Source: PZPK01 sp965230795 | GTDB lineage: Bacteria > Pseudomonadota > Gammaproteobacteria > Pseudomonadales > Oleiphilaceae | Direction of reading: 5' to 3' | Length of the DNA: 64,000 nt | Assembly (NCBI GenBank): GCA_965230795.1 | Contig: OZ246020.1 | Location: 2,852,001-2,916,000 of the forward strand | Shown here: one piece after another, positions 48,568 through 56,431 of the stretch | How positions within the stretch are numbered: position 1 is the first letter of the stretch | Layout of the letters: every line of letters begins with the position of its first letter | The notes under the pieces: generated by a model | Database searches by the model: none | The model's input: the letters and a program-made list of their open reading frames with translations, nothing else | What the model was told of the DNA's origin: nothing | Translations under genes and position numbers: made by a program

Positions 48568-48765
48568 TTACCCGGTTTTTTTTGTATACAGCTCATCATT
48601 GACGTGGCGGATATACAGATTCAGTTCCATTTCCGCTTCTCTTCTGGACTGGAAGGGACCTTCCTGGGTCATTTCGCGGGTCACGAAATACCATTGGTCG
48701 TTCACATGCATCATGCGATCACAACGGAACCAATGCTTGTCTTGTTCGCCTGTACGTACGGTCAT
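48568..48765 (-). CDS. Small conserved protein (DUF6316-like)
   Basis: 65 residues: RTGEQDKHWFRCDRMMHVND, QWYFVTREMTQEGPFQSRRE, AEMELNLYIRH. I recall this as the DUF6316 pattern, with moderate confidence. Cytoplasmic; function unknown. Convergent with the symporter gene. Confidence 0.75.
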   Translation of the reverse strand: MTVRTGEQDKHWFRCDRMMHVNDQWYFVTREMTQEGPFQSRREAEMELNLYIRHVNDELYTKKTG

Positions 48766-49306
48766 ACTGCACCTCTCATCACTATCCGATGACTATCGAT
48801 CGTTGAGACGTGGCGGGCTCGGCTGGCGTCGGAGGGCGTCCTGCATCGCGTGGCAGTCCAGTCCGTCAGGTTCAAATCCAGTATAGGCAAAAACAGAGGC
48901 TCCTGCGTAGTCTCCAAGCCCGCATTTGACGCTGTTTTACACGCGCTACCATTTCCGTATAAACAGTATTTTTTGACAACCGGAGAGCATAATCGAGCGC
49001 GGCGACTATTGCTGATTTACCTTGATTGCAACAGGTTCTGAGCGGAAAGGCGCTTTTGGGTGGTAAATGATCAACACACTGCCAGTCTGGTGTTGAGGCA
49101 AAGCGCACGTCTTTGTGCCGACATTGCTACATCGGTTGTTGGTGAGACGCGGGCATCAGCGTATCGTGCATCAAAGCAAAAAATCTTGCATTGACGAGTC
49201 CAATAACCCGTGTCAGCTTACGACCCAAAGCGGGAGTTAGGTTGAACTATCGTTTGCATTCACTTTTGGTGAAGAGCGGACATTCCAGTCGATTAAAACC
49301 ACTCTC
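48766..49306. other. Intergenic left of the cassette array
   Basis: About 540 bp without a credible gene. GGGAGTTAGGT at about 49235-49243 could be the end (GTTRRRY type) of a degraded attC or an attI remnant; no integrase gene is on either strand here. Confidence 0.45.
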
Positions 49307-49330
49307 CAACCGTTAAACGCACTGTTATAT
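49307..49330 (+). repeat. attC half-site at the left end of the cassette array
   Basis: CCGTTAAACGCACTGTTATA matches the right half of the three full attC sites downstream; the left half is missing or diverged. The crossover would fall before TTATAT. Confidence 0.75.
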
Positions 49331-49333
49331 TTT

Positions 49334-49585
49334 ATGAAGCTATACGTAATCGACAAAGAAGGTTGGGTTGATGTTCACGAAAGTGAAGATAGCGTTGAGC
49401 AATCATTAGAAACTATCGATATCAATAACAATGAGTACAAGGTCATCAATAATCTGGGTTACGTTTATAGTTGGCAACCTAGCACAGAAACTTATTGTGG
49501 CTTCAAATTGGTTCAAACCCAAGAAACAAACAATGAATTGCTAGCTAAGGTCAGTAGCCAACATGCCCAACAATTCAAAATATAA
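49334..49585 (+). CDS. Integron cassette 1 protein, unknown
   Basis: 83 residues, MKLYVIDKEGWVDVHESEDS, soluble and acidic, no signal peptide. The gene fills a cassette of about 300 bp with its ATG immediately after the previous attC and its stop at the edge of the next one, the usual tight cassette layout. No family recognised. Confidence 0.7.
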   Translation: MKLYVIDKEGWVDVHESEDSVEQSLETIDINNNEYKVINNLGYVYSWQPSTETYCGFKLVQTQETNNELLAKVSSQHAQQFKI

Positions 49586-49630
49586 AAAGTGTTTAGCGGA
49601 CCGAAGGGTGCGTTAAACGCACTGTTATGT
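49579..49630 (+). repeat. attC site 1
   Basis: Imperfect palindrome: ATATAAA (R'' box), AGTGTTTAGCGGACC (L''), GGGTGCGTTAAACGCACT (L'), GTTATGT (R'). 52 bp, nearly identical to the next two sites. Confidence 0.9.
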
Positions 49631-49654
49631 TTCAAAAATCAAAGGTTCTGAGAA

Positions 49655-50197
49655 ATGGAAAAACTCGAGTTTAAAAACAAGAAAAGTTTTGTTACTTGGT
49701 TAAAATCTACTGTCAAAGGCACAATTATTTCAGTTACCTTGCTTACCGGTGCATATGAGGTTGGTTATACAACAGTACATCCACAAGCTTTAGTTGCTAT
49801 CGAGCAGGCCAGCGATGGTTCATTTCTAACTGATGGCAAATACTACGTAGAGTACGATAGCCAAGATAACGAAGAAGCAGATTTAGATTATTCCCAATTT
49901 GCTATGGCTATTACGTTTGACGTTGCTCTGGCTAATTCAAAAAACAACGCTCGTACTGGTGCATTACCACATCTTATGGAGTCTTTGGCGCCATACGAGC
50001 ATTGCCTAAGAAAAGACAATGATAGTAGGTTTAATATTGGTCATGTATGGGTTAAGTTGCCAGCTAACCCAATAGAGCTCCAGGCTCTAAAAGAGGTCCT
50101 TGCCAAAGACGCAGTATATTATGCGTTCCCAGACGAAACAGGTGAAATACATCAAGGTAATCTTATGCCTGGTGGAGGTATGAGGCTTTATTCATAA
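49655..50197 (+). CDS. Integron cassette 2 protein, membrane-anchored, unknown
   Basis: 180 residues. One N-terminal TM segment (VKGTIISVTLLTGAYEVGYT) and then a periplasmic-looking soluble domain. No recognised family. Its R'' box AACATAAA complements the start of its own cassette (TTATGTTT), as expected for a complete cassette. Confidence 0.7.
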   Translation: MEKLEFKNKKSFVTWLKSTVKGTIISVTLLTGAYEVGYTTVHPQALVAIEQASDGSFLTDGKYYVEYDSQDNEEADLDYSQFAMAITFDVALANSKNNARTGALPHLMESLAPYEHCLRKDNDSRFNIGHVWVKLPANPIELQALKEVLAKDAVYYAFPDETGEIHQGNLMPGGGMRLYS

Positions 50198-50203
50198 TGC
50201 AAA

Positions 50204-50255
50204 AACATAAAAAGTGTTTAGCGGACCGAAGGGTCCGTTAAACGCACTGTTATAT
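50204..50255 (+). repeat. attC site 2
   Basis: ACATAAA, AGTGTTTAGCGGACC, GGGTCCGTTAAACGCACT, GTTATAT. The L''/L' arms pair better here than in site 1 (GGACC with GGTCC). Confidence 0.92.
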
Positions 50256-50270
50256 TTTGAAGCAACCTCA

Positions 50271-50798
50271 ATGAGTATCTACCAAACCGTAAAAAGAACT
50301 GTTTTAGTTACAAGCTGTCTTTTGCTTGCTATAGCTGTTTCTGGTTTTTGGTACTTAAATAGCTCTTTAGAAGAAGCATGCTCTAAAACACTCGAAATTG
50401 CTCAAGATCAAAGCAAAGTAGAATACTTAGATGCTTGGGCTACAAACAACATACTCGATAAAGGTTATCACTTCGTTACTGGCATGCATGGTCAAATAAG
50501 GGGCTCTATTAACGATGAGCACCAACAAATAACCGTTTTACCTTCGTTCGAAAAATCAGGTATCAAAAACAAGTATTTTCGTTTTAACGTAGAGAAGCGC
50601 ACTGGTAATTTTAAAACTAAAATTACGTCTAAAAATGTAGGTCGATTCGAGTTCGGAAACGGCAGAAATCAAATAATAGTTTTAAAGAATGGCACTAAGT
50701 TAGTCAGCTATTCGGGGTATAACCATACATCAGGCCATTTGGTTCAAGTCAGTGAAAATGTATTTGCCTATTGTGCTGACTCAACATTTGAAATATAA
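50271..50798 (+). CDS. Integron cassette 3 protein, membrane-anchored, unknown
   Basis: 175 residues from the ATG at 50271 (MSIYQTVKRTVLVTS); the longer frame would translate the attC site. One N-terminal TM (TSCLLLAIAVSGFWYL) and an exported domain with two Cys near the ends (EEACSK, FAYCAD) that could form a disulfide. No recognised family. Confidence 0.7.
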   Translation: MSIYQTVKRTVLVTSCLLLAIAVSGFWYLNSSLEEACSKTLEIAQDQSKVEYLDAWATNNILDKGYHFVTGMHGQIRGSINDEHQQITVLPSFEKSGIKNKYFRFNVEKRTGNFKTKITSKNVGRFEFGNGRNQIIVLKNGTKLVSYSGYNHTSGHLVQVSENVFAYCADSTFEI

Positions 50799-50843
50799 AA
50801 AGTGTTTAGCGAACCGAAGGGTCCGTTAAACGCACTGTTATGT
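50793..50843 (+). repeat. attC site 3
   Basis: ATATAAA, AGTGTTTAGCGAACC (one base different), GGGTCCGTTAAACGCACT, GTTATGT. Confidence 0.9.
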
Positions 50844-50853
50844 GTGAGGGACC

Positions 50854-51150
50854 ATGCACGAGCACTATTGAATAGAGGCAGGGATTTGGCCCCAACTAGA
50901 GAAAGCGGGGTTCGTTAAAGAGTCTGAGAATGACGAGATCGATTATTGCGGCTCAATCCGAACAATCTTCGCGAAAGGTGAAAAGCGGGTTCTCCTAGAA
51001 TGGTGCGGGGAAGAGGGCCTTGGCTTCGCCGAGGTGTGGCGTAACGGTGAGTGGCGTGCATTGCCCACCAGAGTGTTGGAGTCCAGGGAAGCTGAATTTG
51101 AGGCAGCAATTAGAAAGTTGTGTGCCGATTTGCAGGAATATTTGGACTGA
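50854..51150 (+). pseudogene. Integron cassette 4 gene with an early in-frame stop
   Basis: ATG CAC GAG CAC TAT is followed by TGA at 50869-50871, then the same frame stays open for 92 codons: IEAGIWPQLEKAGFVKESEN, DEIDYCGSIRTIFAK, VLLEWCGEEGLGFAEVWRNG, EWRALPTRVLES and a helical end. The composition is clearly protein-like. A TGG-to-TGA change (Trp6) would explain it; no ATG, GTG or TTG start follows the stop before the conserved part. Could also be translated from a non-standard start. Function unknown. Confidence 0.6.
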
Positions 51151-51162
51151 CCGTGGATCTAT

Positions 51163-51268
51163 CACATAACCAGTCATTCCAGTTCGTTACGGCCCTGAGG
51201 GGCCTCCACCGGACGGCATTTTCTCCGCTTCGCTACGCAAAGGCCGCCGCTGAATATTGGCGTTCCTA
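51163..51268 (+). repeat. Probable attC site 4 (longer, divergent type)
   Basis: CACATAAC at 51163 is the exact complement of GTTATGTG at the start of cassette 4, the hallmark of a cassette's own attC. A GC-rich palindromic middle (GGCCCTGAGGGGCC, and CCGCTTCGC) follows, and the site ends near GGCGTTCC. Longer (about 105 bp) than the other sites. Confidence 0.6.
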
Positions 51269-51631
51269 AAGTCTGCTTTGTCGTCTGAGTCAATTCAGAA
51301 CTCGGCACTAGCTTAAAGTCCGCTTCTCTCACAATCCCGATATAAATCGCCATACAAACTTAATTTGGCATAGGGAACAAAACGTCGTTCCGACTCCGCT
51401 GGTCTTAACCACAACAAATGTCTGCACTCGAATCCGCAATTCACCGCGCTACCGCTGACCTCCACCCCGGTTTAGAACAACTCTTTGGATGAAATTTCCA
51501 TCATACAGCCACTCGATGGCCTTCCAGTTACCCTAAAAGCAATTCGTTAGTTTGAAGCGCTTTGTAAGGCCCAACTATAGACACCTCGATTAAGAGCAAC
51601 CTAGCCGCTCAAAAATTCAACAAATATTTAT
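51269..51631. other. Intergenic at the left edge of the lar island
   Basis: No gene. TAAAGTCTGCTTTG at 51267-51280 recurs exactly at 61684-61697 on the other side of the lar cluster. AAGTCCGCTTCTCTCAC at about 51315 also has relatives near 61645 and 63204. Confidence 0.5.
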
Positions 51632-51656
51632 TTACTTGCTGCATGTCAGCAAGTAA
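51632..51656. promoter_or_regulatory. TetR-type operator before the ferredoxin reductase gene
   Basis: Perfect inverted repeat: arms TTACTTGCTG and CAGCAAGTAA, 5-bp centre. 44 bp before the ATG at 51700, in promoter position (TAATATT follows). The second copy stands before the tetR gene. Confidence 0.88.
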
Positions 51657-51699
51657 TATTTGCTCATATTAGAAAGTTTACTTTTTGCTAGGTAGCGTT

Positions 51700-52473
51700 A
51701 TGGGACTTAACACAGAAACAGTTTTAGAAGTAAAACACTGGAACGACACTTTATTCAGTTTTAAAACAACGCGTGATCCCAGCCTGAGATTCCACAATGG
51801 CCATTTCGTCATGATCGGACTTGAAATAGAAGGCAAGCCACTAATGAGGGCCTATAGTATCGCCAGCCCAAATTATGAAGAATACCTAGAGTTTCTAAGC
51901 ATCAAGGTGCCAAATGGGCCACTTACTTCGCACCTGCAACACCTGAAGAAAGGGGACGCGATTTTTGATAGCACAAAACCTGTTGGAACACTGGTTGTTG
52001 GCGACCTAACGCCAGCTAAGAACCTATATTTATTTTCTACTGGAACGGGCCTAGCGCCGTTCATGAGTGTGATAAAAGACCCTGAAGTCTACGAAAGATT
52101 TGAGAAAATCATTCTTGTACATGGTGTTAGGTACGTAAGTGAACTTGCGTATAAAAGCCACATTTTAAGTGAGCTCCCGCAACACGAATATCTCGCCGAG
52201 GAAATTTCGGAAAAACTTATTTACTACCCAACTGTGACGAGAGAATCATTTGAAAACGAAGGTCGACTCACCGACTTAATAACCAGTGGAAAGCTTTGCG
52301 ATGACATCGGGCTTGAGCAACTAAACCCACTCAACGATAGGGCAATGATATGTGGAAGCCCCTCTATGCTAAAAGATCTATGCAAGATCTTAGACGGCAT
52401 GGGGTTTAAGGCATCGCAACACACTGGAGATCCTGCCGATTACGTCATTGAAAGAGCCTTTGCGGAGCAGTAA
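51700..52473 (+). CDS. fpr: Ferredoxin--NADP+ reductase (Azotobacter FPR type)
   Basis: 257 residues from the ATG at 51700; the TTG at 51685 is less likely. FAD site R50-AYS (LMRAYSIASPN), NADP site LFSTGTGLAPFMSVI, AMICGSPSMLKDL, and a C-terminus rich in aromatic/acidic residues (YVIERAFAEQ). The bacterial subclass I length fits. It would pass NADPH electrons to the 7Fe ferredoxin encoded 33 bp downstream and so feed the iron-sulfur proteins of the cluster. First gene after the operator. Confidence 0.92.
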   Translation: MGLNTETVLEVKHWNDTLFSFKTTRDPSLRFHNGHFVMIGLEIEGKPLMRAYSIASPNYEEYLEFLSIKVPNGPLTSHLQHLKKGDAIFDSTKPVGTLVVGDLTPAKNLYLFSTGTGLAPFMSVIKDPEVYERFEKIILVHGVRYVSELAYKSHILSELPQHEYLAEEISEKLIYYPTVTRESFENEGRLTDLITSGKLCDDIGLEQLNPLNDRAMICGSPSMLKDLCKILDGMGFKASQHTGDPADYVIERAFAEQ

Positions 52474-52506
52474 TGCAAAAACAACATTACAAAAGAGAGC
52501 TTTAAG

Positions 52507-52833
52507 ATGGCTTTTGTTGTCACCGAAAATTGCATCCAGTGTAAGTACACAGATTGCGTAGAAGTTTGTCCTGTAGATTGTTTTTATGAAGGGCCAAATT
52601 TCCTCGTGATAGATCAAGATGAGTGTATTGATTGCGCATTATGTGAGCCAGAATGTCCCGCAAATGCGATTGTCTCGGAGGAAGACCTTGCAGAAAATCA
52701 AAAGCATTTTATTGCCCTTAATGAAGAGCTAGCTGCAACCTGGCTTAATATCACTGAACAAAAAAATCCTTTAGCGGAAGCTGAATCTTGGAACGGTGCG
52801 CCAAATAAGTTGCAACTTTTAACTAGAAAATAA
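52507..52833 (+). CDS. fdxA: 7Fe ferredoxin (FdxA / Azotobacter FdI type)
   Basis: 108 residues. Cys9, Cys17 and Cys50 suit a [3Fe-4S] cluster; Cys21, Cys40, Cys43 and Cys46 a [4Fe-4S] cluster, with the free Cys25, an arrangement identical to Azotobacter FdI shifted by one residue. The tail (NITEQKNPLAEAESWNG) is also FdxA-like. Its stop codon lies inside the second operator. Partner of the reductase just upstream. Confidence 0.95.
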   Translation: MAFVVTENCIQCKYTDCVEVCPVDCFYEGPNFLVIDQDECIDCALCEPECPANAIVSEEDLAENQKHFIALNEELAATWLNITEQKNPLAEAESWNGAPNKLQLLTRK

Positions 52834-52855
52834 CTTGCTGCCAGTCAGGAAGTTA
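52831..52855. promoter_or_regulatory. TetR-type operator before the lar-cluster regulator
   Basis: Arms TAACTTGCTG and CAGGAAGTTA around a 5-bp centre: the same design as the site at 51632 with one mismatch between the arms. The symmetry extends outward (AAAA / TTTT). It is followed by a TATAAT at 52861-52866, so binding would block this promoter. Confidence 0.88.
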
Positions 52856-52902
52856 TTTTCTATAATCGGTGCTTTGTAGTTAAAGCATTGAGGTTTGAAA
52901 AT

Positions 52903-53565
52903 ATGAATCAAGCAAAACAAGCGACAAAACGGCCACGCCGTAAGCAGGAAGATCGCACTGCTGAAGCTAAGGCGGCTATCAGAAAATCCGCGCTAGAGTT
53001 GTTCGCAATACAAGGCTACGACATGACTACTTTGTCTCAAGTCAGTACGCGCGTCAACTTCAGCAGAGGCCTAGCTCAATATCACTATAAAACGAAAGAA
53101 GCCTTAGCTGAAGAGCTTATGGATTCTGCTGTAGCACTGCACGTCAAATACCATGGCTTAGTCGAAACGCCTACCTCTAAAAACAAAGACATTATCGAAA
53201 AACTTGAGCATCAAATAGACGAGAGTTCAAAAGGCATGGGGATATTACTGGCTGGCGAAAATGCTTTAGAGATCAAGGGACTCGCGCTTTTGACCTCCGT
53301 TGCAACCTTCTCATCGAACGATCAGCTGCGCAAAAAGATTCAAAAACATAACCATATCATCGGCTCTAGAATCGAGGAAGCCATTCAAAAAGGTATCGAT
53401 GAAGGCGTTGTCCGTAAAGATGTTGACCCAGAAGGTTTCGCGTCTTTCTACATCGGTTCCACATGGGGAATATCAAACGAGCTCTTTGCCGAACCCTCTC
53501 GACATGACGTAGTCATGAAAGGGTTCGAAACCCTAAAGCTCGTTATCAGAAACTTACGTCCTTGA
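52903..53565 (+). CDS. TetR family regulator of the lar cluster
   Basis: 220 residues from the ATG at 52903 (MNQAKQATKRPRRKQED). HTH region: ALELFAIQGYDMTTLSQVST, then FSRGLAQYHYKTKEALAEEL. The recognition helix differs clearly from the regulator at 38 kb. Palindromes before its own gene and before the reductase gene suggest it represses both until a ligand, perhaps the pathway substrate, is present. Followed 19 bp later by the QPRTase-like gene. Confidence 0.92.
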   Translation: MNQAKQATKRPRRKQEDRTAEAKAAIRKSALELFAIQGYDMTTLSQVSTRVNFSRGLAQYHYKTKEALAEELMDSAVALHVKYHGLVETPTSKNKDIIEKLEHQIDESSKGMGILLAGENALEIKGLALLTSVATFSSNDQLRKKIQKHNHIIGSRIEEAIQKGIDEGVVRKDVDPEGFASFYIGSTWGISNELFAEPSRHDVVMKGFETLKLVIRNLRP

Positions 53566-53584
53566 ACGCAGGAGGTGCCAAATT

Positions 53585-54493
53585 GTGAAACAGATTGTCG
53601 ACGCCGTAACGGGGGTTAATCACTTCCCTAATCATCAGTATGCTTTCCCGGATCTTCGCGACGAGATTTTTAAGTCTATTGCAGATAAAAAGGTGACAGC
53701 AGGGCTATACGCTGATGATTCCGGTATCGTCGTTGGTATTCCCGATTTTCTCAATACCGCTGAAGAGCTTGGCATCTCAGTAATAAACACTGTGGATGAC
53801 GCATCTTCAATTGAAGCAGGACAATTGATTGCAACCTTTCAAGGCTCTCCGAAGCAGATTGCTAAAGCTGAAGAAAAGCTCATAGGCATGCTGGCTAAGC
53901 CCTCTGGAATTGCTACGAGGACGAAACAATTTGTCGATGCTGCTGAAGGGAAAGTTCGAATTGTTTCGGGGGCTTGGAAGAAAATGCCGATGGTGCTCAA
54001 GCATGTTATTCGTCATTCTATTCGCTCAGCAGGTGCCGATTTCAGGATCAGCCGTGTCAATTTCGTTTACCTTGATAAAAATTTCATCCGCATGCTTGGT
54101 GGAATCAAGCAAACCTTAAGAGCGACAGCTCACATTGAAGACCACGAAAAAGTTATTCAAATAAAAGGACACTATCAAGACATATCTCAAGAAGCCATCG
54201 AAGCTGCTACGCACGGTGCAGCAATAATCTTTATCGATACAGGAAGGCCTGAAGACATTACAAAGGTAAGCGATGCACTCAGAGAACTGAAGCTGAGAGA
54301 CAACATCGTCATTGCCTATTCCGGCAACATTAAAATTAGCGACATCCCCCACTTGCGAGAGCTTGACGTGGATCGCTTAGACATAGGTCGAGCCATTGTC
54401 GACGCACCGCTTTTGGATATGAAGCTGGACGTAATATCAATAGAGAATGTCACCCAAATCAAGGGATCGAACAAGGGTGATCAGGATGGATAG
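53585..54493 (+). CDS. Quinolinate phosphoribosyltransferase-like (NadC family) protein
   Basis: 302 residues from a GTG with AGGAGG upstream. NadC-family order is visible: VTAGLYADDSGIVVGIP, PSGIATRTKQFVDAAEGK, LDKNFIRMLGGIKQTLR (aligning with the NadC stretch IKDNHI...GGI), IIFIDTGRPEDI, IAYSGNIKISDIPHLRELDVD. The usual DTRKTTPGLR-type segment is replaced by SGAWKKMPMVLKHVIRHSIR, so substrate specificity may differ. In this setting it probably supplies a nicotinate mononucleotide precursor for NPN synthesis; the true reaction is unproven. Overlaps larC by 8 bp. Confidence 0.75.
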   Translation: MKQIVDAVTGVNHFPNHQYAFPDLRDEIFKSIADKKVTAGLYADDSGIVVGIPDFLNTAEELGISVINTVDDASSIEAGQLIATFQGSPKQIAKAEEKLIGMLAKPSGIATRTKQFVDAAEGKVRIVSGAWKKMPMVLKHVIRHSIRSAGADFRISRVNFVYLDKNFIRMLGGIKQTLRATAHIEDHEKVIQIKGHYQDISQEAIEAATHGAAIIFIDTGRPEDITKVSDALRELKLRDNIVIAYSGNIKISDIPHLRELDVDRLDIGRAIVDAPLLDMKLDVISIENVTQIKGSNKGDQDG

Positions 54494-55778
54494 TAACATA
54501 CTCTACCTCCATTGCTTCGCTGGGGTTTCAGGTGATATGTACTTAGCCGCCATGCTAAATCTAGGCGTGCCCGAAGTATATTTAAAACAAGAGCTCGAAA
54601 AGCTTTCGCTCGAAGACGAATTCCGCTTGCTCGTTCGCAAAGATTCCAAACAAGGTATTTACGGTGTAAGGGTAGATGTTGAGATCAAACCAAAAATAGA
54701 TACTCATGAACCAGCTCACCGTGACTACAAAGCAATCAAATCGATGATCGAGCGTTCCAGCTTGGATACCGCCGTCAAACAACGTGCCATTGATATCTTT
54801 GACGTCATTGCACATGCCGAAGCGGCTATTCACAACACAAGCGTCGACAATGTCCACTTTCATGAAGTGGGTGCAACTGACTCCATCGTCGACATTGTTG
54901 GGTCAGCTATTTGCCTAGAGTACCTCATTGAGCACTTTTCCATTTCAAAAATAGTGAGCTCCACCGTGGAGTTAGGCAGCGGATTTATCAACTGCGATCA
55001 CGGCCGCTACCCCATCCCAGCACCTGCTACAAGTGAAATACTGCATGGCGTCCCTATCTCTACAAATGGTGTTAAAGGAGAAGCAACAACGCCCACGGGT
55101 GCCGCTATTCTAAAAGCTTCTGTGACTGAATTTCGAGATAAACTGCGGGGCACCATTGAGAAAACCGCATATGGCATTGGACACCGAGACACCAATTTAC
55201 CCAACGTACTCAGAGCACAAGTCGTGGTACAAGAACCAAAACTCAGTGGCAAGATCAACAAGAAAGCTGAACAAATAAAGATTGAAGCCAATATCGACGA
55301 CATGAGCCCAGAAGCATTCTCACCTTTGTACGATCTGCTATTTGAAGCCGGCGCAAATGATGTTTTTATTCAGCAAATTTTGATGAAAAAAACACGTCCA
55401 GCATTTTTGCTCAACGTGCTCTGCTCGGCAAACAAAGCCGACGCAATCAGCAATGTAATTTTTAATAACAGTTCAACCATTGGCTTGCGCCACACGGCTT
55501 ACCAAAAACGATTCCTAAAAAAACAGAACAAGATAATCAAAACTAGCGTTGGTGAGATACGAGTCAAGCAAGTTGTCCAACCAGACGGGTTTATTCGCTG
55601 GAAATCCGAACACGATGATATTGCCAGAACAGCGCAAGCTTTGGGAGAAACCTATTTGTCATTAAAAACTCGAATTGATCATGAGATTTTCAACCTTTTA
55701 ATGGCCCAACCAGCTGCTCACGCTGAAGCCCGAGACACCCAGAAGGTTGCCAATGAACCAAATCAGTCAAATGCATAG
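54486..55778 (+). CDS. larC: LarC, nickel-pincer nucleotide nickel-insertion enzyme
   Basis: 430 residues from the ATG at 54486. Former DUF111: LYLHCFAGVSGDMYLAAMLN, VHFHEVGATDSIVDIVGSAI, INCDHGRYPIPAPATSEIL, GEATTPTGAAIL, IEANIDDMSPEAFSPL. LarC is a CTP-dependent cyclometallase that inserts Ni into the dithiolated nucleotide. In Lactiplantibacillus the gene is split into larC1 and larC2 by a frameshift; here it is one continuous frame. Overlaps larB by 26 bp. Confidence 0.95.
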   Translation: MDSNILYLHCFAGVSGDMYLAAMLNLGVPEVYLKQELEKLSLEDEFRLLVRKDSKQGIYGVRVDVEIKPKIDTHEPAHRDYKAIKSMIERSSLDTAVKQRAIDIFDVIAHAEAAIHNTSVDNVHFHEVGATDSIVDIVGSAICLEYLIEHFSISKIVSSTVELGSGFINCDHGRYPIPAPATSEILHGVPISTNGVKGEATTPTGAAILKASVTEFRDKLRGTIEKTAYGIGHRDTNLPNVLRAQVVVQEPKLSGKINKKAEQIKIEANIDDMSPEAFSPLYDLLFEAGANDVFIQQILMKKTRPAFLLNVLCSANKADAISNVIFNNSSTIGLRHTAYQKRFLKKQNKIIKTSVGEIRVKQVVQPDGFIRWKSEHDDIARTAQALGETYLSLKTRIDHEIFNLLMAQPAAHAEARDTQKVANEPNQSNA

Positions 55779-56421
55779 TGTTGTAGATATTGAAAGAGAA
55801 ACGCGACAAGGGTTCGCGGAAGTTATCTATGCCGAACACAAAAGTCCCGAGCAAGTAAAAGACATCGCATGGCGTCTAGCGGAAGCAGGACAAAACGTAC
55901 TTGCAACAAGGGCATCAATCGACCATTTCAATGCGGTAAAAAAGGCGTTACCCGACGCGCAATACGATGCGGTTGCCAAGATCATCCAGCTCGTACAAAA
56001 ACAGCCTTCCCATAAGACTCTCGGCAAAATCGCTGTCATCTGTGCTGGTACGTCTGATATCCCTGTCGCTCATGAGGCTGCCATCACAGCTGAATTTTTT
56101 GGCAACGAAGTGCTTCGCATTAATGACGTGGGCGTTGCTGGCTTGCATCGATTGCTTAGTCGAATAGATGAGATCAGATCATGTCGGGTGGTAATTGTTA
56201 TCGCGGGTATGGAGGGTGCACTACCAAGTGTTGTTGGGGGTTTAATCGATAAACCTCTCATCGCCGTGCCATCGAGCGTTGGCTACGGTGCATCTTTTAA
56301 TGGCCTATCCGCGCTATTGGGCATGTTAAATAGTTGTGCCTCTGGGGTATCAGTCGTCAACATCGACAACGGTTTTGGCGCAGCCTATCAAGCAGCTTTA
56401 ATAAACCGAGCCTCAAGTTAA
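55753..56421 (+). CDS. larB: LarB, nicotinate dinucleotide carboxylase/hydrolase
   Basis: 222 residues from the ATG at 55753. The C-terminal AIR-carboxylase-like (PurE fold) domain holds VICAGTSDIPVAHEA, INDVGVAGLHRLL, IVIAGMEGALPSVVGGL and AVPSSVGYGASFNGLSALL. LarB carboxylates the pyridinium C5 of nicotinic acid adenine dinucleotide and releases AMP, the first committed step of the NPN cofactor. The N-terminal 90 residues are the family's helical part (AEVIYAEHKSPEQVKDIAWRL). Confidence 0.96.
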   Translation: MNQISQMHSVVDIERETRQGFAEVIYAEHKSPEQVKDIAWRLAEAGQNVLATRASIDHFNAVKKALPDAQYDAVAKIIQLVQKQPSHKTLGKIAVICAGTSDIPVAHEAAITAEFFGNEVLRINDVGVAGLHRLLSRIDEIRSCRVVIVIAGMEGALPSVVGGLIDKPLIAVPSSVGYGASFNGLSALLGMLNSCASGVSVVNIDNGFGAAYQAALINRASS

Positions 56422-56431
56422 AGGTAAGCCT

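Noticed and set aside
48866..48885. GGTTCAAATCC looks like a tRNA T-loop
   Set aside because: The flanking 5-bp T-stem does not pair (TCAGG against CCAGT) and no anticodon arm can be built upstream.
54486..55778. Looked for a larC1/larC2 programmed frameshift
   Set aside because: The frame is continuous for 430 codons, so no frameshift is needed here.
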